NCBI GenBank assembly: GCA_964345075.1
Contig: CAYFPS010000004.1
Span: 62,001 to 126,000 of the forward strand
Source of the DNA: CAYFPS01 sp964345075
Lineage (GTDB): Bacteria; CAIWAD01
Length of the DNA: 64,000 bases
Direction of reading: 5' to 3'
Shown: positions 33,785-43,300 of the stretch, in pieces
Layout of the letters: each line of letters begins with the position of its first letter
Numbering within the stretch: the stretch's first letter is position 1
Program-made: the position numbers and the translations under genes
The notes under the pieces: generated by a model
Database searches by the model: none
What the model saw: the letters and a program-made list of their open reading frames with translations, nothing else
What the model was told of the DNA's origin: nothing

Positions 33785-34325
33785 ACAAAGCCTGCTTCCT
33801 GATGTAGGCATAAACCCCTTCCGGCAGCAAGTATCGACACGGCTTCCTGCTGGATAATCGCTCGCGCAGCCAGCTGGAACTAAGCTCCATGCCTGGCCAG
33901 ATAAGGGCGCGGTGCGGCAAGGTTTCCTGCAAGGTCTCGCCCGGTCGGTTGACCACCAGTAGATCTGCCAGTTCGAGAATCCGCTCCCAGCGGTGCCAGT
34001 TTCGAAAACTGGCCAGCTGATCGCTTCCCATCAGCAGTCGGTGACGCGCTGTTGTCTCACGGTCAAGCTCTTCAAGTGTATCACAGGTCCTGGAAGGGCC
34101 GCTACGCAAGCCTTCACGCGTGTCCAGCTCGAAGGTTGAATCACGGAGCGCCAGCCTTAGCATCTGCACTCGATCCTCAAAGGAGGCATGGTGCACGTTC
34201 TTGAAGGGGCTGTGACCCGCCGGGAGAAAAACAAGCCGCTCCCCCAGCTCCGCCTGTACGAATTCAGCCAGAGCCAAGTGCCCCACATGAACAGGGTCAA
34301 AGGCGCCGCCGAAGTAAATGCTCAT
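33774..34325 (-). CDS. nadD: nicotinate-nucleotide adenylyltransferase
   Basis: 183 residues, slightly short of the usual 190-210. The nucleotidyltransferase site GGAFDPVHVGHLAL is complete, as are FLPAGHSPFKN and the later MELSSSWLRERL (the ISSTxIR position, here SSSWLR). It makes NaAD from nicotinate mononucleotide in NAD synthesis. Its stop lies inside the next gene's start region, and its start overlaps the bamD frame by four bases (ATGA). Confidence 0.9.
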   Translation of the reverse strand: MSIYFGGAFDPVHVGHLALAEFVQAELGERLVFLPAGHSPFKNVHHASFEDRVQMLRLALRDSTFELDTREGLRSGPSRTCDTLEELDRETTARHRLLMGSDQLASFRNWHRWERILELADLLVVNRPGETLQETLPHRALIWPGMELSSSWLRERLSSRKPCRYLLPEGVYAYIRKQALYEG

Positions 34326-34903
34326 TCCATCTCGTCAAGCATCTGGCCCATCTGCGCTGCATGATCGCCGTCAGGGAAGACCCGCAAGTATTCGCGCATG
34401 GTGGCCCGGGCATCGGCTTCGCGCTTCATTCGCACCTGACAGAGGCCCTTGTAATACATGGCCTTTTCCATGACTTCCGGCTGGTCATACCAGGTTTCCA
34501 GAATGTCATCCAGATAAAGCAGGCTGGATTTGTATTTGGCCATTCTGTAATACAACTCGGCATTGCGCAAATCCTTGCGGGCGAGCTTGGCGCGGCAGCT
34601 GTCAATCCGCTCCTCTGCAAGCGGGCGATGCTCACTCTCCGGATAATCATCCAATAGGCCCTGATACTCCTCAATGGCCCGATAGGTAAAGGACTGATCC
34701 AGCGCGGCCTTGGGCGAGAGCTCGAAGTAACAGTCGGCAATGCGCAGTCGAGAATCGTCAACCAGTGATGAGTTCGGATAACGCTCAATCAGCTCCTGAT
34801 AGAGGTCCGCGGCCAGCAGATACTCATCCAGCCGGTACTGGCATTCCGCTTCCATGTAACGGATGCTGTCCATCAGGCGTGATCCGGCATAGTCCAGGCT
34901 CAT
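34322..34903 (-). CDS. bamD: BamD-like outer membrane assembly protein, C-terminal part after an in-frame amber codon
   Basis: 193 residues from an ATG that directly follows a TAG codon. The TPR-like helices YLLAADLYQELIERYPNSSLVDDSRLRIADCYFEL, AIEEYQGLLDDYPESEH and LLYLDDILETWYDQPE fit BamD, the essential lipoprotein of the BAM complex that inserts outer-membrane proteins. On its own this part lacks the signal peptide and lipid anchor, which are encoded in the same frame just upstream (34904-35068). The protein may be restarted at this ATG, the TAG may be read through, or the base may be a sequencing or assembly error. The TPR pattern continues across the TAG without shift. Confidence 0.75.
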   Translation of the reverse strand: MSLDYAGSRLMDSIRYMEAECQYRLDEYLLAADLYQELIERYPNSSLVDDSRLRIADCYFELSPKAALDQSFTYRAIEEYQGLLDDYPESEHRPLAEERIDSCRAKLARKDLRNAELYYRMAKYKSSLLYLDDILETWYDQPEVMEKAMYYKGLCQVRMKREADARATMREYLRVFPDGDHAAQMGQMLDEME

Positions 34904-35068
34904 CTAGGTAAAACGGTCCAGCGCATCCACATAGCGCTCGCGCTCGAATTTCTTCATGGCGCGCGCCATGGCATCGTCAACCGGGTCCAGCTCCCGCACC
35001 TGCTTGCTGCAGGAAAGCGCCAAAAGAAACAGGACAAGTGCAGCCAGGCTGCGAATCGAATGCTTCAT
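34904..35068 (-). pseudogene. bamD: N-terminal lipoprotein segment of bamD, ending at an in-frame TAG
   Basis: 54 codons: a signal MKHSIRSLAALVLFLLALSC with lipobox ALSC, then KQVRELDPVDDAMARAMKKF and RYVDALDRFT, the first TPR helix of BamD-type proteins, then TAG. The next codon is ATG and the frame continues as the rest of BamD (34322-34903). A single change from CAG, GAG or AAG to TAG would explain it. An AGGA lies before the start. TAG is used as a normal stop by fliD, the HD-protein gene and pduT nearby, so the codon is not reassigned in general. Confidence 0.75.
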
Positions 35069-35076
35069 CATCTTCC

Positions 35077-35244
35077 TCAGGATCTCATGCTGAAAAGGGC
35101 AACCAGCAGCAGGCTACCCAACAGGCTGACCAAGGCCGCCATGAAAAAAGGATCACCCGGCGGCGCGGCATTCAGGCTGTCCGCTGTGGCAAGGCTGTCC
35201 GGGCCGGTCAGCCATGCAATCTGCTGCTGGAGTGAGTCGTTCAC
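35077..35244 (-). CDS. small single-pass membrane protein, unknown
   Basis: 55 residues from a GTG at 35244 (AGAGG five bases upstream). The N-terminal half is polar; residues 35-52 (FFMAALVSLLGSLLLVAL) form one membrane helix. It fills the gap between the outer-membrane protein gene and bamD with eight bases to spare. No family recognised. Confidence 0.4.
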   Translation of the reverse strand: MNDSLQQQIAWLTGPDSLATADSLNAAPPGDPFFMAALVSLLGSLLLVALFSMRS

Positions 35245-35290
35245 ACAGGCCTCTTTTGCACGGTATTGAACAGCCCGGTAAAGGTAGTAT

Positions 35291-36319
35291 TCAGGGCCGG
35301 ATGACCCAGTTAGCGCGCAGCATCCAGATGCCGTCGCCACTTGTCACCGGATGCTGCATCCAGCCGACTTCCACAGCCCAGGGGCCCTGCGAACCGGTGG
35401 AAACCTGTTCCTGCACGCCGGGCTGCACCAGGGCAAAACCGAAACTGGCTCTCGGTTTGCCACTCAAGTTCGCTTCCTGCACGGGCCAGAAGATCCCGGC
35501 GCGCAACTCGCCTGTACCCGCGATTCCCAGCGTAGAACCCAGATGCAATTCCTGTCTGGATGAAAGGCCCGGTTCCTGTGTCACATTGCGAACATCAATG
35601 GCAATGCGTGGATCAAAGAGTTCGTGATTCACCGAATCGCGGTCGGGCCGCTTCATTGGATAAATCACCATGCCCACATTGATGGTGCGATCACCCAGCC
35701 TGTCCAGCTGCCTGAAGGGTTCTCCCGGACCGGGCAGATAATGCGCCACCGCACCGACATCCATCCGCTGGTTGGCTCGAATCAGTACGCCATAGGTGAA
35801 GGCGGCCTCGCGCGCCTGACTTTCCTCGTTGTATACGCCCAGCACCGTCACGCCCAGGGAGACCTTGTGATCCAGCGCCGCGCCGAGTTGGAGCCAGGGT
35901 AGCAGGTTTGAAGATTCAGGTCTTGCAGTATCCCATGCCCGCGGCAGGGATGAAGCGTCACGAGCCAGATGGCTGGACACACCCAAGGCCAGTGAAATCG
36001 AGCGTGTTGCCAGTGCAATCCTTCCCAATCCGCTGATCTCCGGAAGCAGGCGACCATAAGACCTGTCTCCCGGTGATACACGAGGATTGATGAAGAAGGG
36101 TGTAAGCCCGTCAATGCTTATCTCAAGGGCTGGCCGCCTGACTGGCCGCCTGAGTGCCGCCGGGTTGCCGAGTGGTCCATCCCACCAGGTCGAAGAAGCA
36201 GCAAGACAGCCGCCCATGCTGCGCAGGCGCAGACTGCCGGCCGCCGGACTCCAGTATTGCTCGGCACCGGCGGCAAGAACAAACAAAAGACTGGCAACAA
36301 AAGAGCACCACACCCTCAT
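35291..36319 (-). CDS. outer-membrane beta-barrel protein, PorV/PQ-like appearance
   Basis: 342 residues with a signal peptide (FVASLLFVLAAGA) and a body of alternating short beta strands, ending MLRANWVIRP. Phrases such as LRLRSMGGCLAASSTWWDGPLGNPAAL resemble the start of PorV/UPF0164-like barrels, in which an early N.P.A pattern is common. If so it might help secretion of proteins with Por-type C-terminal domains such as those at 31.4 and 40.4 kb. Assignment is tentative. Confidence 0.5.
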   Translation of the reverse strand: MRVWCSFVASLLFVLAAGAEQYWSPAAGSLRLRSMGGCLAASSTWWDGPLGNPAALRRPVRRPALEISIDGLTPFFINPRVSPGDRSYGRLLPEISGLGRIALATRSISLALGVSSHLARDASSLPRAWDTARPESSNLLPWLQLGAALDHKVSLGVTVLGVYNEESQAREAAFTYGVLIRANQRMDVGAVAHYLPGPGEPFRQLDRLGDRTINVGMVIYPMKRPDRDSVNHELFDPRIAIDVRNVTQEPGLSSRQELHLGSTLGIAGTGELRAGIFWPVQEANLSGKPRASFGFALVQPGVQEQVSTGSQGPWAVEVGWMQHPVTSGDGIWMLRANWVIRP

Positions 36320-37860
36320 TTGTGTTCTCCAGGCCTGAGTTTTGAGAGCCTCTCCAGCAGCAGGAGCAGCAGGGGCCAGCTGATCAGGAGCAGCGAAAGT
36401 CTCGGCAGAAGATCACCAAAAATTGTGTAAAAGGTGTGTCCGTTATGAAGCGGAACCCTCTCGCGCAGCCAGCCCGCCTCGCCCTTGGGCAATAACTGTC
36501 GAATTTTCCCTCGTTCATCGATAAAACCGGAGTAACCATTGTTGGTGGCACGCGCCAGCCAGCGGCCGTTTTCCAGTGTGCGCAGACGGCCAACCGCCAG
36601 ATGCTGATCCAGTTCACGACTGGTACCGAACCAGGCATCGTTGGTCTGATTCGTCAACAGTCCAGCACCGTCCTTGACCATATCGCGTGCCAGACTGGCA
36701 AAGTTGCCTTCAAAGCAGATGCTCCAGCCGAAGCGGATTGTATCACCGTCAGCCTTGGCCAGCACGCCAGCCTTTCGATCTGTTCCAGCACCAAACTCGG
36801 CCTGCCCAAGATTGATCGAGCCAAGTGCCGGAATCAGCTTCTGGCCCGGCACCCGTTCGCCAAATGGGACGAGCCTGATTTTGCGATAGCTGTCAACGAT
36901 GCCATCCTGTGTGACAAGAAAGCTCCCATTGAAAGGAATGCGACCGCGCTCGTTATCCACTGGATCCATGTCGTTTGCGCCCGTCAGCAAGGTCGTCGAA
37001 TGCTCGGCACAGAAGCTGGACAGCTGCTCCACAAGTCCGGGTCGAAAGCGCAGCCGCGTGGGTACGGCCGTCTCCGGCCAGATGATCAGATCGGCCGGGC
37101 CGCCTGTTAGCAGGGCTTCCCGACTGAGTTCCAGATGGGCATCCACCGTATGTTGCCAGGGCAGGGACCACTTTTCCTCTGGCCCGATGTTCGCCTGTAT
37201 CACAATCACATTCAGGCTGTCGGCGGCGGGGGTCAGGCCAGCCCTTCCCATGGAACCTGCACCCAGCACGAGCAACAGCCAGAAGACTGGCAGCAAACGA
37301 ATCAGCCGCGAGCGTCTTTGCTCAAGGATCAGCCAGATCATGGCCGAAAACAACAGGGTCATCAGGGTAAGGGCATGCATCGAGGCAATGGAAACAATGG
37401 GCGCCAGCAAAGGACTCTCTGCTTGTGTCACACCAAGGTAAGGCCAGGGAAAACCCATTTCACCTTGCTCCAGCAGCCAGTCGATGACAACAACCATTGG
37501 GGCGTGAAGCAGAACTGTGTAAAGACCAAAACGCCTCAGAAAGCTCTTGAGAAGCGAGAAGGACAGCATCCACCAGAGACTGAGCCAGATTGCGGCACCA
37601 GCAGCTGAGGCTGCAGCAACAAGGGCGGGCGGCTCCGAGTTGAAGCCAATCCAGTAGACAGTCAAACCGTGATACACAATGCCGGCAAGCAGCGCATAAA
37701 TCGCGTGAGCGCCCCGGGCTGCTGCCCAATAAAGCGGCACAAATGCGATCAGGCCAAGAAAATAGAGGCTGGACGGTGGAAAGGCCGCCGCCCCCAGCAG
37801 GCCCGTCAGCACGGCGGCTGCGACAAAGCGCAAGCTGTCTGACTTCAAGACATCAGGCAT
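36316..37860 (-). CDS. lnt: apolipoprotein N-acyltransferase
   Basis: About 514 residues; adds the third acyl chain to lipoproteins at the inner membrane. Several membrane helices fill the first 200 residues. The nitrilase-like domain carries the catalytic Glu (LIIWPETAVP), Lys (YRKIRLVPFGERVPG) and Cys (WSICFEGNFA), followed by NDAWFGTSRELDQHLA. Start at ATG 37860 overlaps the end of ruvX. The presence of Lnt supports a Gram-negative envelope with Lol-type lipoproteins. Confidence 0.93.
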   Translation of the reverse strand: MPDVLKSDSLRFVAAAVLTGLLGAAAFPPSSLYFLGLIAFVPLYWAAARGAHAIYALLAGIVYHGLTVYWIGFNSEPPALVAAASAAGAAIWLSLWWMLSFSLLKSFLRRFGLYTVLLHAPMVVVIDWLLEQGEMGFPWPYLGVTQAESPLLAPIVSIASMHALTLMTLLFSAMIWLILEQRRSRLIRLLPVFWLLLVLGAGSMGRAGLTPAADSLNVIVIQANIGPEEKWSLPWQHTVDAHLELSREALLTGGPADLIIWPETAVPTRLRFRPGLVEQLSSFCAEHSTTLLTGANDMDPVDNERGRIPFNGSFLVTQDGIVDSYRKIRLVPFGERVPGQKLIPALGSINLGQAEFGAGTDRKAGVLAKADGDTIRFGWSICFEGNFASLARDMVKDGAGLLTNQTNDAWFGTSRELDQHLAVGRLRTLENGRWLARATNNGYSGFIDERGKIRQLLPKGEAGWLRERVPLHNGHTFYTIFGDLLPRLSLLLISWPLLLLLLERLSKLRPGEHK

Positions 37861-38284
37861 CGGAACCGCCATGTGAAGCATCGGCATCCAGCCAGTCCTG
37901 CAAAATGATCATGGCAGCCAGTGCATCAATCCCGCCGGAAGTGTGATCTCTGAGGCCCGCCTCCTGCCTGGATTTGAGAATCAGATCGGCACGCTGACTG
38001 GAATAGCTCTCTTCCTGAAGGACAAGCTCGACTCCCCAGGATTGTATCACGGAAGCAAAATGCAGAATGCGATCATCCAGGCTGCCAGGTTCACCCATGG
38101 AGCGCGTGGGACGGCCCAGCACAACCAGCTCGATCTCCTCCCCGGAAATGACCTGCTTCAGGTTTGGCATCAGGCCCTTCTGCGCGTCAAGGGTGCGCAG
38201 AGGTCTGGCAATTCGGTTCTCCCGGTCAGCCAGGGCAAGACCGATGCGGACAGTGCCGTAATCGATACCCAGCAGCTGTTTCAT
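37853..38284 (-). CDS. ruvX: Holliday junction resolvase-like protein RuvX/YqgF
   Basis: 143 residues, normal length. The N-terminal LGIDYGTVRIGLALAD gives the first catalytic Asp of the RNase H-like fold; VVLGRPTRSMGEPG and VELVLQEESYSSQRAD and the final GGIDALAAMIILQDWLD give the remaining acidic residues (the last in DALAA). It acts in pre-16S rRNA processing and possibly in recombination. It overlaps the lipoprotein gene upstream by four bases. Confidence 0.93.
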   Translation of the reverse strand: MKQLLGIDYGTVRIGLALADRENRIARPLRTLDAQKGLMPNLKQVISGEEIELVVLGRPTRSMGEPGSLDDRILHFASVIQSWGVELVLQEESYSSQRADLILKSRQEAGLRDHTSGGIDALAAMIILQDWLDADASHGGSDA

Positions 38285-38817
38285 TCCTGGCCAGTCGCCT
38301 TGTCTGCATCATCCACGAAGCGCAGCTTCTCGATAGCCAGTTGATAGCGCTGCCAGGCAGCCTCGTTAGCAGGATCCTGTGTCCAGGTGAATGACCAGGC
38401 CTTTTCATCAAAAAAGAAGACACGCATATCGACGCGCAGATGAAGCTCGGGGTAGTCGAGGGGAAAGGGCTGAATTTCCAGATGCTGGCCCATGCCGATG
38501 GCGTTTACCAGCTCCAGCCCGCGCGCGTTTTCTTCTTCAAGAATCTGGTTGCCTGACCAGCGGGCGTAATTCTCATCGAAGTGACCTTCCAGCGAAAGCT
38601 CACGTGGCAGAATACGCACGGTCAGGCGCGGTTCGCCCGCCTCGTCACGACTGAGATAGTCGATGCGCCGACCTTCTTCGCCAAGGCTCATCTCGCTACG
38701 GGTAAAACCGGAGCCAAGCTCCAGAATAAAACCGTCCAGGCGGGCCCGATCAGGCCCGGAATCCGTTGTGCAGGCGACAAACAACAGCCACAGGAGGCCG
38801 AAGAGACTCTTCTTCAC
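38281..38817 (-). CDS. lipoprotein of unknown function
   Basis: 178 residues from a GTG at 38817 with GGAG upstream. The signal LFGLLWLLFVAC ends in a lipobox-like FVAC. The rest is mixed alpha/beta without recognised motifs. It begins an envelope operon (ruvX, lnt, outer-membrane barrel, bamD) and is preceded by a terminator. Confidence 0.6.
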   Translation of the reverse strand: MKKSLFGLLWLLFVACTTDSGPDRARLDGFILELGSGFTRSEMSLGEEGRRIDYLSRDEAGEPRLTVRILPRELSLEGHFDENYARWSGNQILEEENARGLELVNAIGMGQHLEIQPFPLDYPELHLRVDMRVFFFDEKAWSFTWTQDPANEAAWQRYQLAIEKLRFVDDADKATGQE

Positions 38818-38827
38818 GCGCTTCTCC

Positions 38828-38862
38828 AACAAAAAAGGGCCGAGCCACATGGGCCCGACCCT
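38828..38862 (-). terminator. intrinsic terminator of the small outer-membrane barrel gene
   Basis: On the minus strand AAGGGTCGGGCC and GGCTCGGCCCTT pair around a short loop, followed by TTTTT. Just upstream lies an octamer near-copy TGTATCAA. Confidence 0.75.
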
Positions 38863-38885
38863 TTGAATGTATCAATCGATTGAGT

Positions 38886-39596
38886 CTAGAACAGGGACTC
38901 GAAATAACGCACGAGAGCAATCTGCAGCTGCAGGGAGTTCGCATCGGGTGAATCGTGAACCAATTCGCCAGCCGCGTTCTCGATGTCCTGAATCGAGCTG
39001 AAGATGAAGTCCGCGCGAGCGGTCAGATCCCAGTCTTCGGACAGCTCGTGGCGATAGCCAACGCCCAGGTTGAAGGCCGGACCGGTGCGATCGATGGTCG
39101 AGGCATAGCCCGAAGAAAGCTCATAGTCATAGGAAAGAGTGGTGAAACCCAGACCCATGTCATAATAGAGGTTCGGGTGGTTCAAGTACGGGATGGGCAT
39201 CAGGCTGCTGGGCAGACGGAATGCAAAAAGCACGTCTGTCTTGGAAAGCGTTCCCGTCACACCCGTCTCAACGATGCCATTACGCGTGAAGTTGCGCGAA
39301 CCCGAATCTTCGGCCGAAGTACTCCAGGAGTACTTGACCAGAACCTCGTACGGACCCTTGCGGCCGTCGAAGCGGTGACCGAGAGCTGCATTCAGACTAA
39401 AACCCATGGCCTGATCGCCCGCGATCGGATAGGTGTCATTCGCATAGTCGACATCCACGTTGTCCGCAGCGTAGGTGTCGGAGTTGAACAGCATGCGCAG
39501 TCCAAGTCCAAGTTCCACGATGTCGTTGCTCTTCGCCATTGCGCTGGTGGCGAGCAGGCTCACCGCACAAAAGAGACCCATAAGCAGTTTTCGCAT
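38886..39596 (-). CDS. small outer-membrane beta-barrel protein
   Basis: 236 residues: signal peptide MRKLLMGLFCAVSLLATSAMA, then eight or so amphipathic strands (for example GLGLRMLFNS, YEVLVKYSWSTS, YYDMGLGFTTLSYDYEL, AFNLGVGYRHEL, LTARADFIFSS) and a C-terminal strand LQLQIALVRYFESLF ending in Phe, which is the BAM recognition signal. Function within the outer membrane is unknown. Single-gene unit with its own terminator. Confidence 0.78.
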   Translation of the reverse strand: MRKLLMGLFCAVSLLATSAMAKSNDIVELGLGLRMLFNSDTYAADNVDVDYANDTYPIAGDQAMGFSLNAALGHRFDGRKGPYEVLVKYSWSTSAEDSGSRNFTRNGIVETGVTGTLSKTDVLFAFRLPSSLMPIPYLNHPNLYYDMGLGFTTLSYDYELSSGYASTIDRTGPAFNLGVGYRHELSEDWDLTARADFIFSSIQDIENAAGELVHDSPDANSLQLQIALVRYFESLF

Positions 39597-39763
39597 GCCA
39601 TCCTCCGGTTAGTGCCAATCTGGGATTAACAAGTGAAAGGCAAGTCGGACACTTGTCCAGAGGCCTTCACGCAATTCCGCGCAGATTCGCTGGCTTTACG
39701 TCAATCCGGGACAGTATCGCAATTCCCGTTCCAATTTTGCCAGCAGGGTGAATTTTTGTGAAA

Positions 39764-40375
39764 TCAATCTGCCACAAGTGAGCTAAGTCTCGCCAATTCA
39801 TTGAAGAGGGCTGCCTCGTAGGATGGATATCCACCCCAACTGAGGCTGTCCGCTGGACTCAGGGTCATTGTGCCATCAACAGCAAGACAATGCGCCAGAC
39901 AGGAATCCAGACTGTGTGAATAGAAGAAGAGCTGCGCCATCAACACATGGAGATCGTCCTGATTGATTGCGCTGTTGTGGGCAAAGCTCCAGTCAGGGGC
40001 GGCGGACAGAACCTGACGGGCATCTGCAAGACTGCTGCCGGAGGCGAGCTCCCGATTGGCAAAAGCCCTGCCTGCTCGACTGTCCAGCAATAGTGGATCC
40101 TCGGCCAGACTGCGATCAAAGCTGCGATCGGCGCCCGTTGCATCCAGCTGATGAAACTGGCTCCAACCCTTACCGTTGTTGGCGTCGGCTTCTTCTACAG
40201 CAGCATCAATCAACTCTTGAAAGGCTGCCTGCGCTTCCGGATAGAGCTCCTGCTCGAAGAGATTCCAGGCATCTGCCAGGCCATTATCCTCTCGATCCGA
40301 AGATCCGCCGCTGACCCCACAGGACAGAAAAAATGGAAGTGCGGCAAGGGCCGCCACATGAAGGATTGCTTTCAT
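39764..40375 (-). CDS. TPR-like lipoprotein
   Basis: 203 residues. Signal MKAILHVAALAALPFFLSC with a lipobox (FLSC). The body has TPR-like helices: NLFEQELYPEAQAAFQELIDAAVE and later GADRSFDRSLAEDPLLLDSRAGRAFA. Its start codon overlaps the stop of the giant secreted protein gene, so it is probably made together with it and could act in its export or anchoring. Family not identified. Confidence 0.6.
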   Translation of the reverse strand: MKAILHVAALAALPFFLSCGVSGGSSDREDNGLADAWNLFEQELYPEAQAAFQELIDAAVEEADANNGKGWSQFHQLDATGADRSFDRSLAEDPLLLDSRAGRAFANRELASGSSLADARQVLSAAPDWSFAHNSAINQDDLHVLMAQLFFYSHSLDSCLAHCLAVDGTMTLSPADSLSWGGYPSYEAALFNELARLSSLVAD

Positions 40376-43300
40376 TATCGCACCAGCATCAGTTTGCGCA
40401 CATCCCGCTTTCCAGACTGTTCAAGGAGTGCGAAGTAAATGCCCGAGGCCACAGGCTCTTCCTTTTGATTGCAGCCGTTCCAGCTGATCCGGTATTCGCC
40501 TGCTGCCTGCCATCCGTTTTGCAATACTCGGACGCGGCGGCCAAGGAGGTCGGTTATGGTCAGGCGTGTATCACCGTCAAGAGCAAGCTGCCAGGTGAGT
40601 GTCACAGCAGGGTTAAAGGGGTTGGGCATGGGATCACACAGTCCAAACCTGTCCGGGAGGCTTGATCCCTCTGTTGTTGCCAGACGCAGACGGTCACCAC
40701 TTGAAAGTGCCGTCTGATCCGATAGCCTGCGCCAGACGCCGCTTTCAAGCCGTTCAAGGGCTGTCTCGCTTGTCCTGACAACATGTCCGTTTGCAGGGCC
40801 CTGCAGTTGCCAAAGAGCGCCGGCCTGATCGGCTTCTTCAACCAGCAGCCAACGCCCTGAACTTTCAGCCATCATCCAGCCCAGCACGAGCTCTCCGTTC
40901 GGTGATACAAGTTCATCACCAGGGTGCAGCAGCAGGGATGTGCTGAAAACCAGTGAGTCAACGGTCAGATTGCCAGCCACCTGCGTGTAGCCGGGCAGGT
41001 CACGGGCTTCCACCCGCAGCACTTCGCTATCGACCAGCGAAGGACTGAGATTTCCAAGTCTGGCGCGATGAATCGGTAAGCCGTTCCCGCTGTAAAGGGC
41101 TTGCAGGGAAAGCAGCCCTCCCGTAGATGATCGTCTGGCAGCAATGCTGCGCAGCGGCTCGCTGGCCATGATCACAAAGTCCAGATAATCCGCATCAGCC
41201 GGGTTGGGCATCAGGCCAAGCTCCAGTTGTGGAGGCTCATTTTCCAGACTGTGCACGGTAATTGTTCCGCTGTCCATGTTCTGTGCCAGATCGCTTACCG
41301 TCACGTAAATCAGATCGCTGCCGGTATGGCTGGACGAGCTTTGTATTACAGCCATATTCAGACCGGAATAATGTGATACAGCAAGTGGCGATCCGGCATC
41401 AACCGAAAAAGACCAACTGATCTGATCGCCCGTGTCCGGGTCGTAGACCCAGCTTGACAGGTTCTCCAGTGTATCACGCTCGCCGGCAATCAGATAACGA
41501 TCGGAGAAAGCGCTCAGAATGGGTGGATTGCCTTCCAGCACATGCACCAGCACACTGCCTGAGGCCGTGCGCTGATCGGGGTCAGTCACTTGCAGCTGAA
41601 GCAGGTCGTTGCCGGGAAGGGATTGAGACTGAATAATCAGGCGGCGATCGCTTTGCCTGATGGAAGGAATGGTGTAGGCCCCGCCACTAACTGTCCAGCT
41701 CATTTCATCCGCGTCATGATCGTAGTCGTATACGAAGCGATCGAGCACGATGCTCGAATCCACTGAATTGGCGTTCATCCAGATCTCTTCGATGGGCAGA
41801 ACCAGTGGTTGCCCGCTCGGATCCACGACTGCAAGTGCGCCCAGATCCTGCGCAGTGTGATTTTGATCGTCGGTTACGATGTAGAGGGCCTGATCGATGG
41901 TTCCTGGAATCATCGGGGCCGTGTAGTGCACGACCCGGTTCTGATTGTCCAGCGTATAATTGAAAATGGTTGTGGGTGAAAGGTCGATTTCCCAGCTCAT
42001 CAGATCATCGGGCGTATCCGAATCCCAGACATAACCGTCCAGCCAGAGGCTTCGCTCTTCCCCTGGAAGGAATACCAGGTCCGGAACCATGGCCACCAGA
42101 GGAATACCGGCCTGCACCACAACGATCAGTGTTGTGTCGGAGCTGATATTGTCGTCTGTATCACGGGCCCAGGCCACAAGCTCTTCAACACCCGTCCAGC
42201 CCTGCGGTGCCTGCAGAGTGGCCACATGGCTTTCCGGTTCCACCTGCACGCTAACAAGCTGATTGCCCACCAGCCAGATATCCAGCTCGGAATCCGGATT
42301 GTCCTGATCGCTGACGTAGTCATTCAGCGGAATGGTAGCGCTGCCACCCGTGAACATCATGTACTCGGCCGGCAGGTTCCAGATGGGAGGATAACTGGAA
42401 ACCAGAATATCCAGCGTGATCTCGTCAGACAGCGGCCCGGGATCAGTCACCTGCAATTGAAAAGCCGCTTCTGTCCAGAGGGGCGTTCCTTCCACAACTT
42501 CAAACTCGAGCAGATTCTGTGATACAAGCACGCGGGCCCGCACTTGAGTTGTATCACCGCTGACGGTCCAGATCAGCTCATCATAATCGTTGTCCACATC
42601 TGATGTGATCGTTTCAAGGTCAACATGCAGCGGCAGGCCGGTGTGAACTTCCAGCTGACCTGGATTCGTAAGCAGGGGAGCATCGTTGATCGGTGATACA
42701 TGACAGATGACGCGACTGGTGTCGGCCAGCCCGCCCGGATCCTCGACTCGCAGATGCAGCGTGTCCGCACCGAACCAGTCCGGCGGACTGACAAAGCGCG
42801 CCAACCTCTCTGGCGTGATTTCAACATTGATCACATCGTTGGCATCGGGTATCAGGGACCAGCTGAGCGTGCTGACATCGTCATCCAGGTCCGTTACATG
42901 GTTATCCAGCCACAAACTGTCCTGCTGATCTTCCAGCCAGAAGAGGAAAGGATCCTGATCGGCTACGGTGGGATCGATGATTGGCGGGTCGCCACGAAAA
43001 ACAGAAAGCGTATCAACCGGGCTCAATCCCATGGCGTGGGCACGAACTGCAAGATCGATGCGTGTTCCGGGGCCGGTGGCATCAAACAACATCCAGAAGC
43101 GCTCGCCATCCCGCAGAGAATCAAGCGTGCAGACATCGTTGGCGCCAATGCTTTGCCAGCTGAAACTGACGCTGTCGGGATGGAAGCCCTCAAATTCTTC
43201 CAGGTAGTCAAAGAGATTGATGCTGTCCCTGGGTGCCGGCGTAGTCAGGTAGACATCGGGAAGTGGGCCGAAGTCAATGCCGATCACATTGACCACCATG

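Noticed and set aside
34904..34906. Amber codon in bamD as pyrrolysine or a general reassignment of TAG
   Set aside because: TAG is the ordinary stop of fliD, pduT, nuoN and the HD-protein gene in this window, and nothing suggests a special residue at a variable TPR position.
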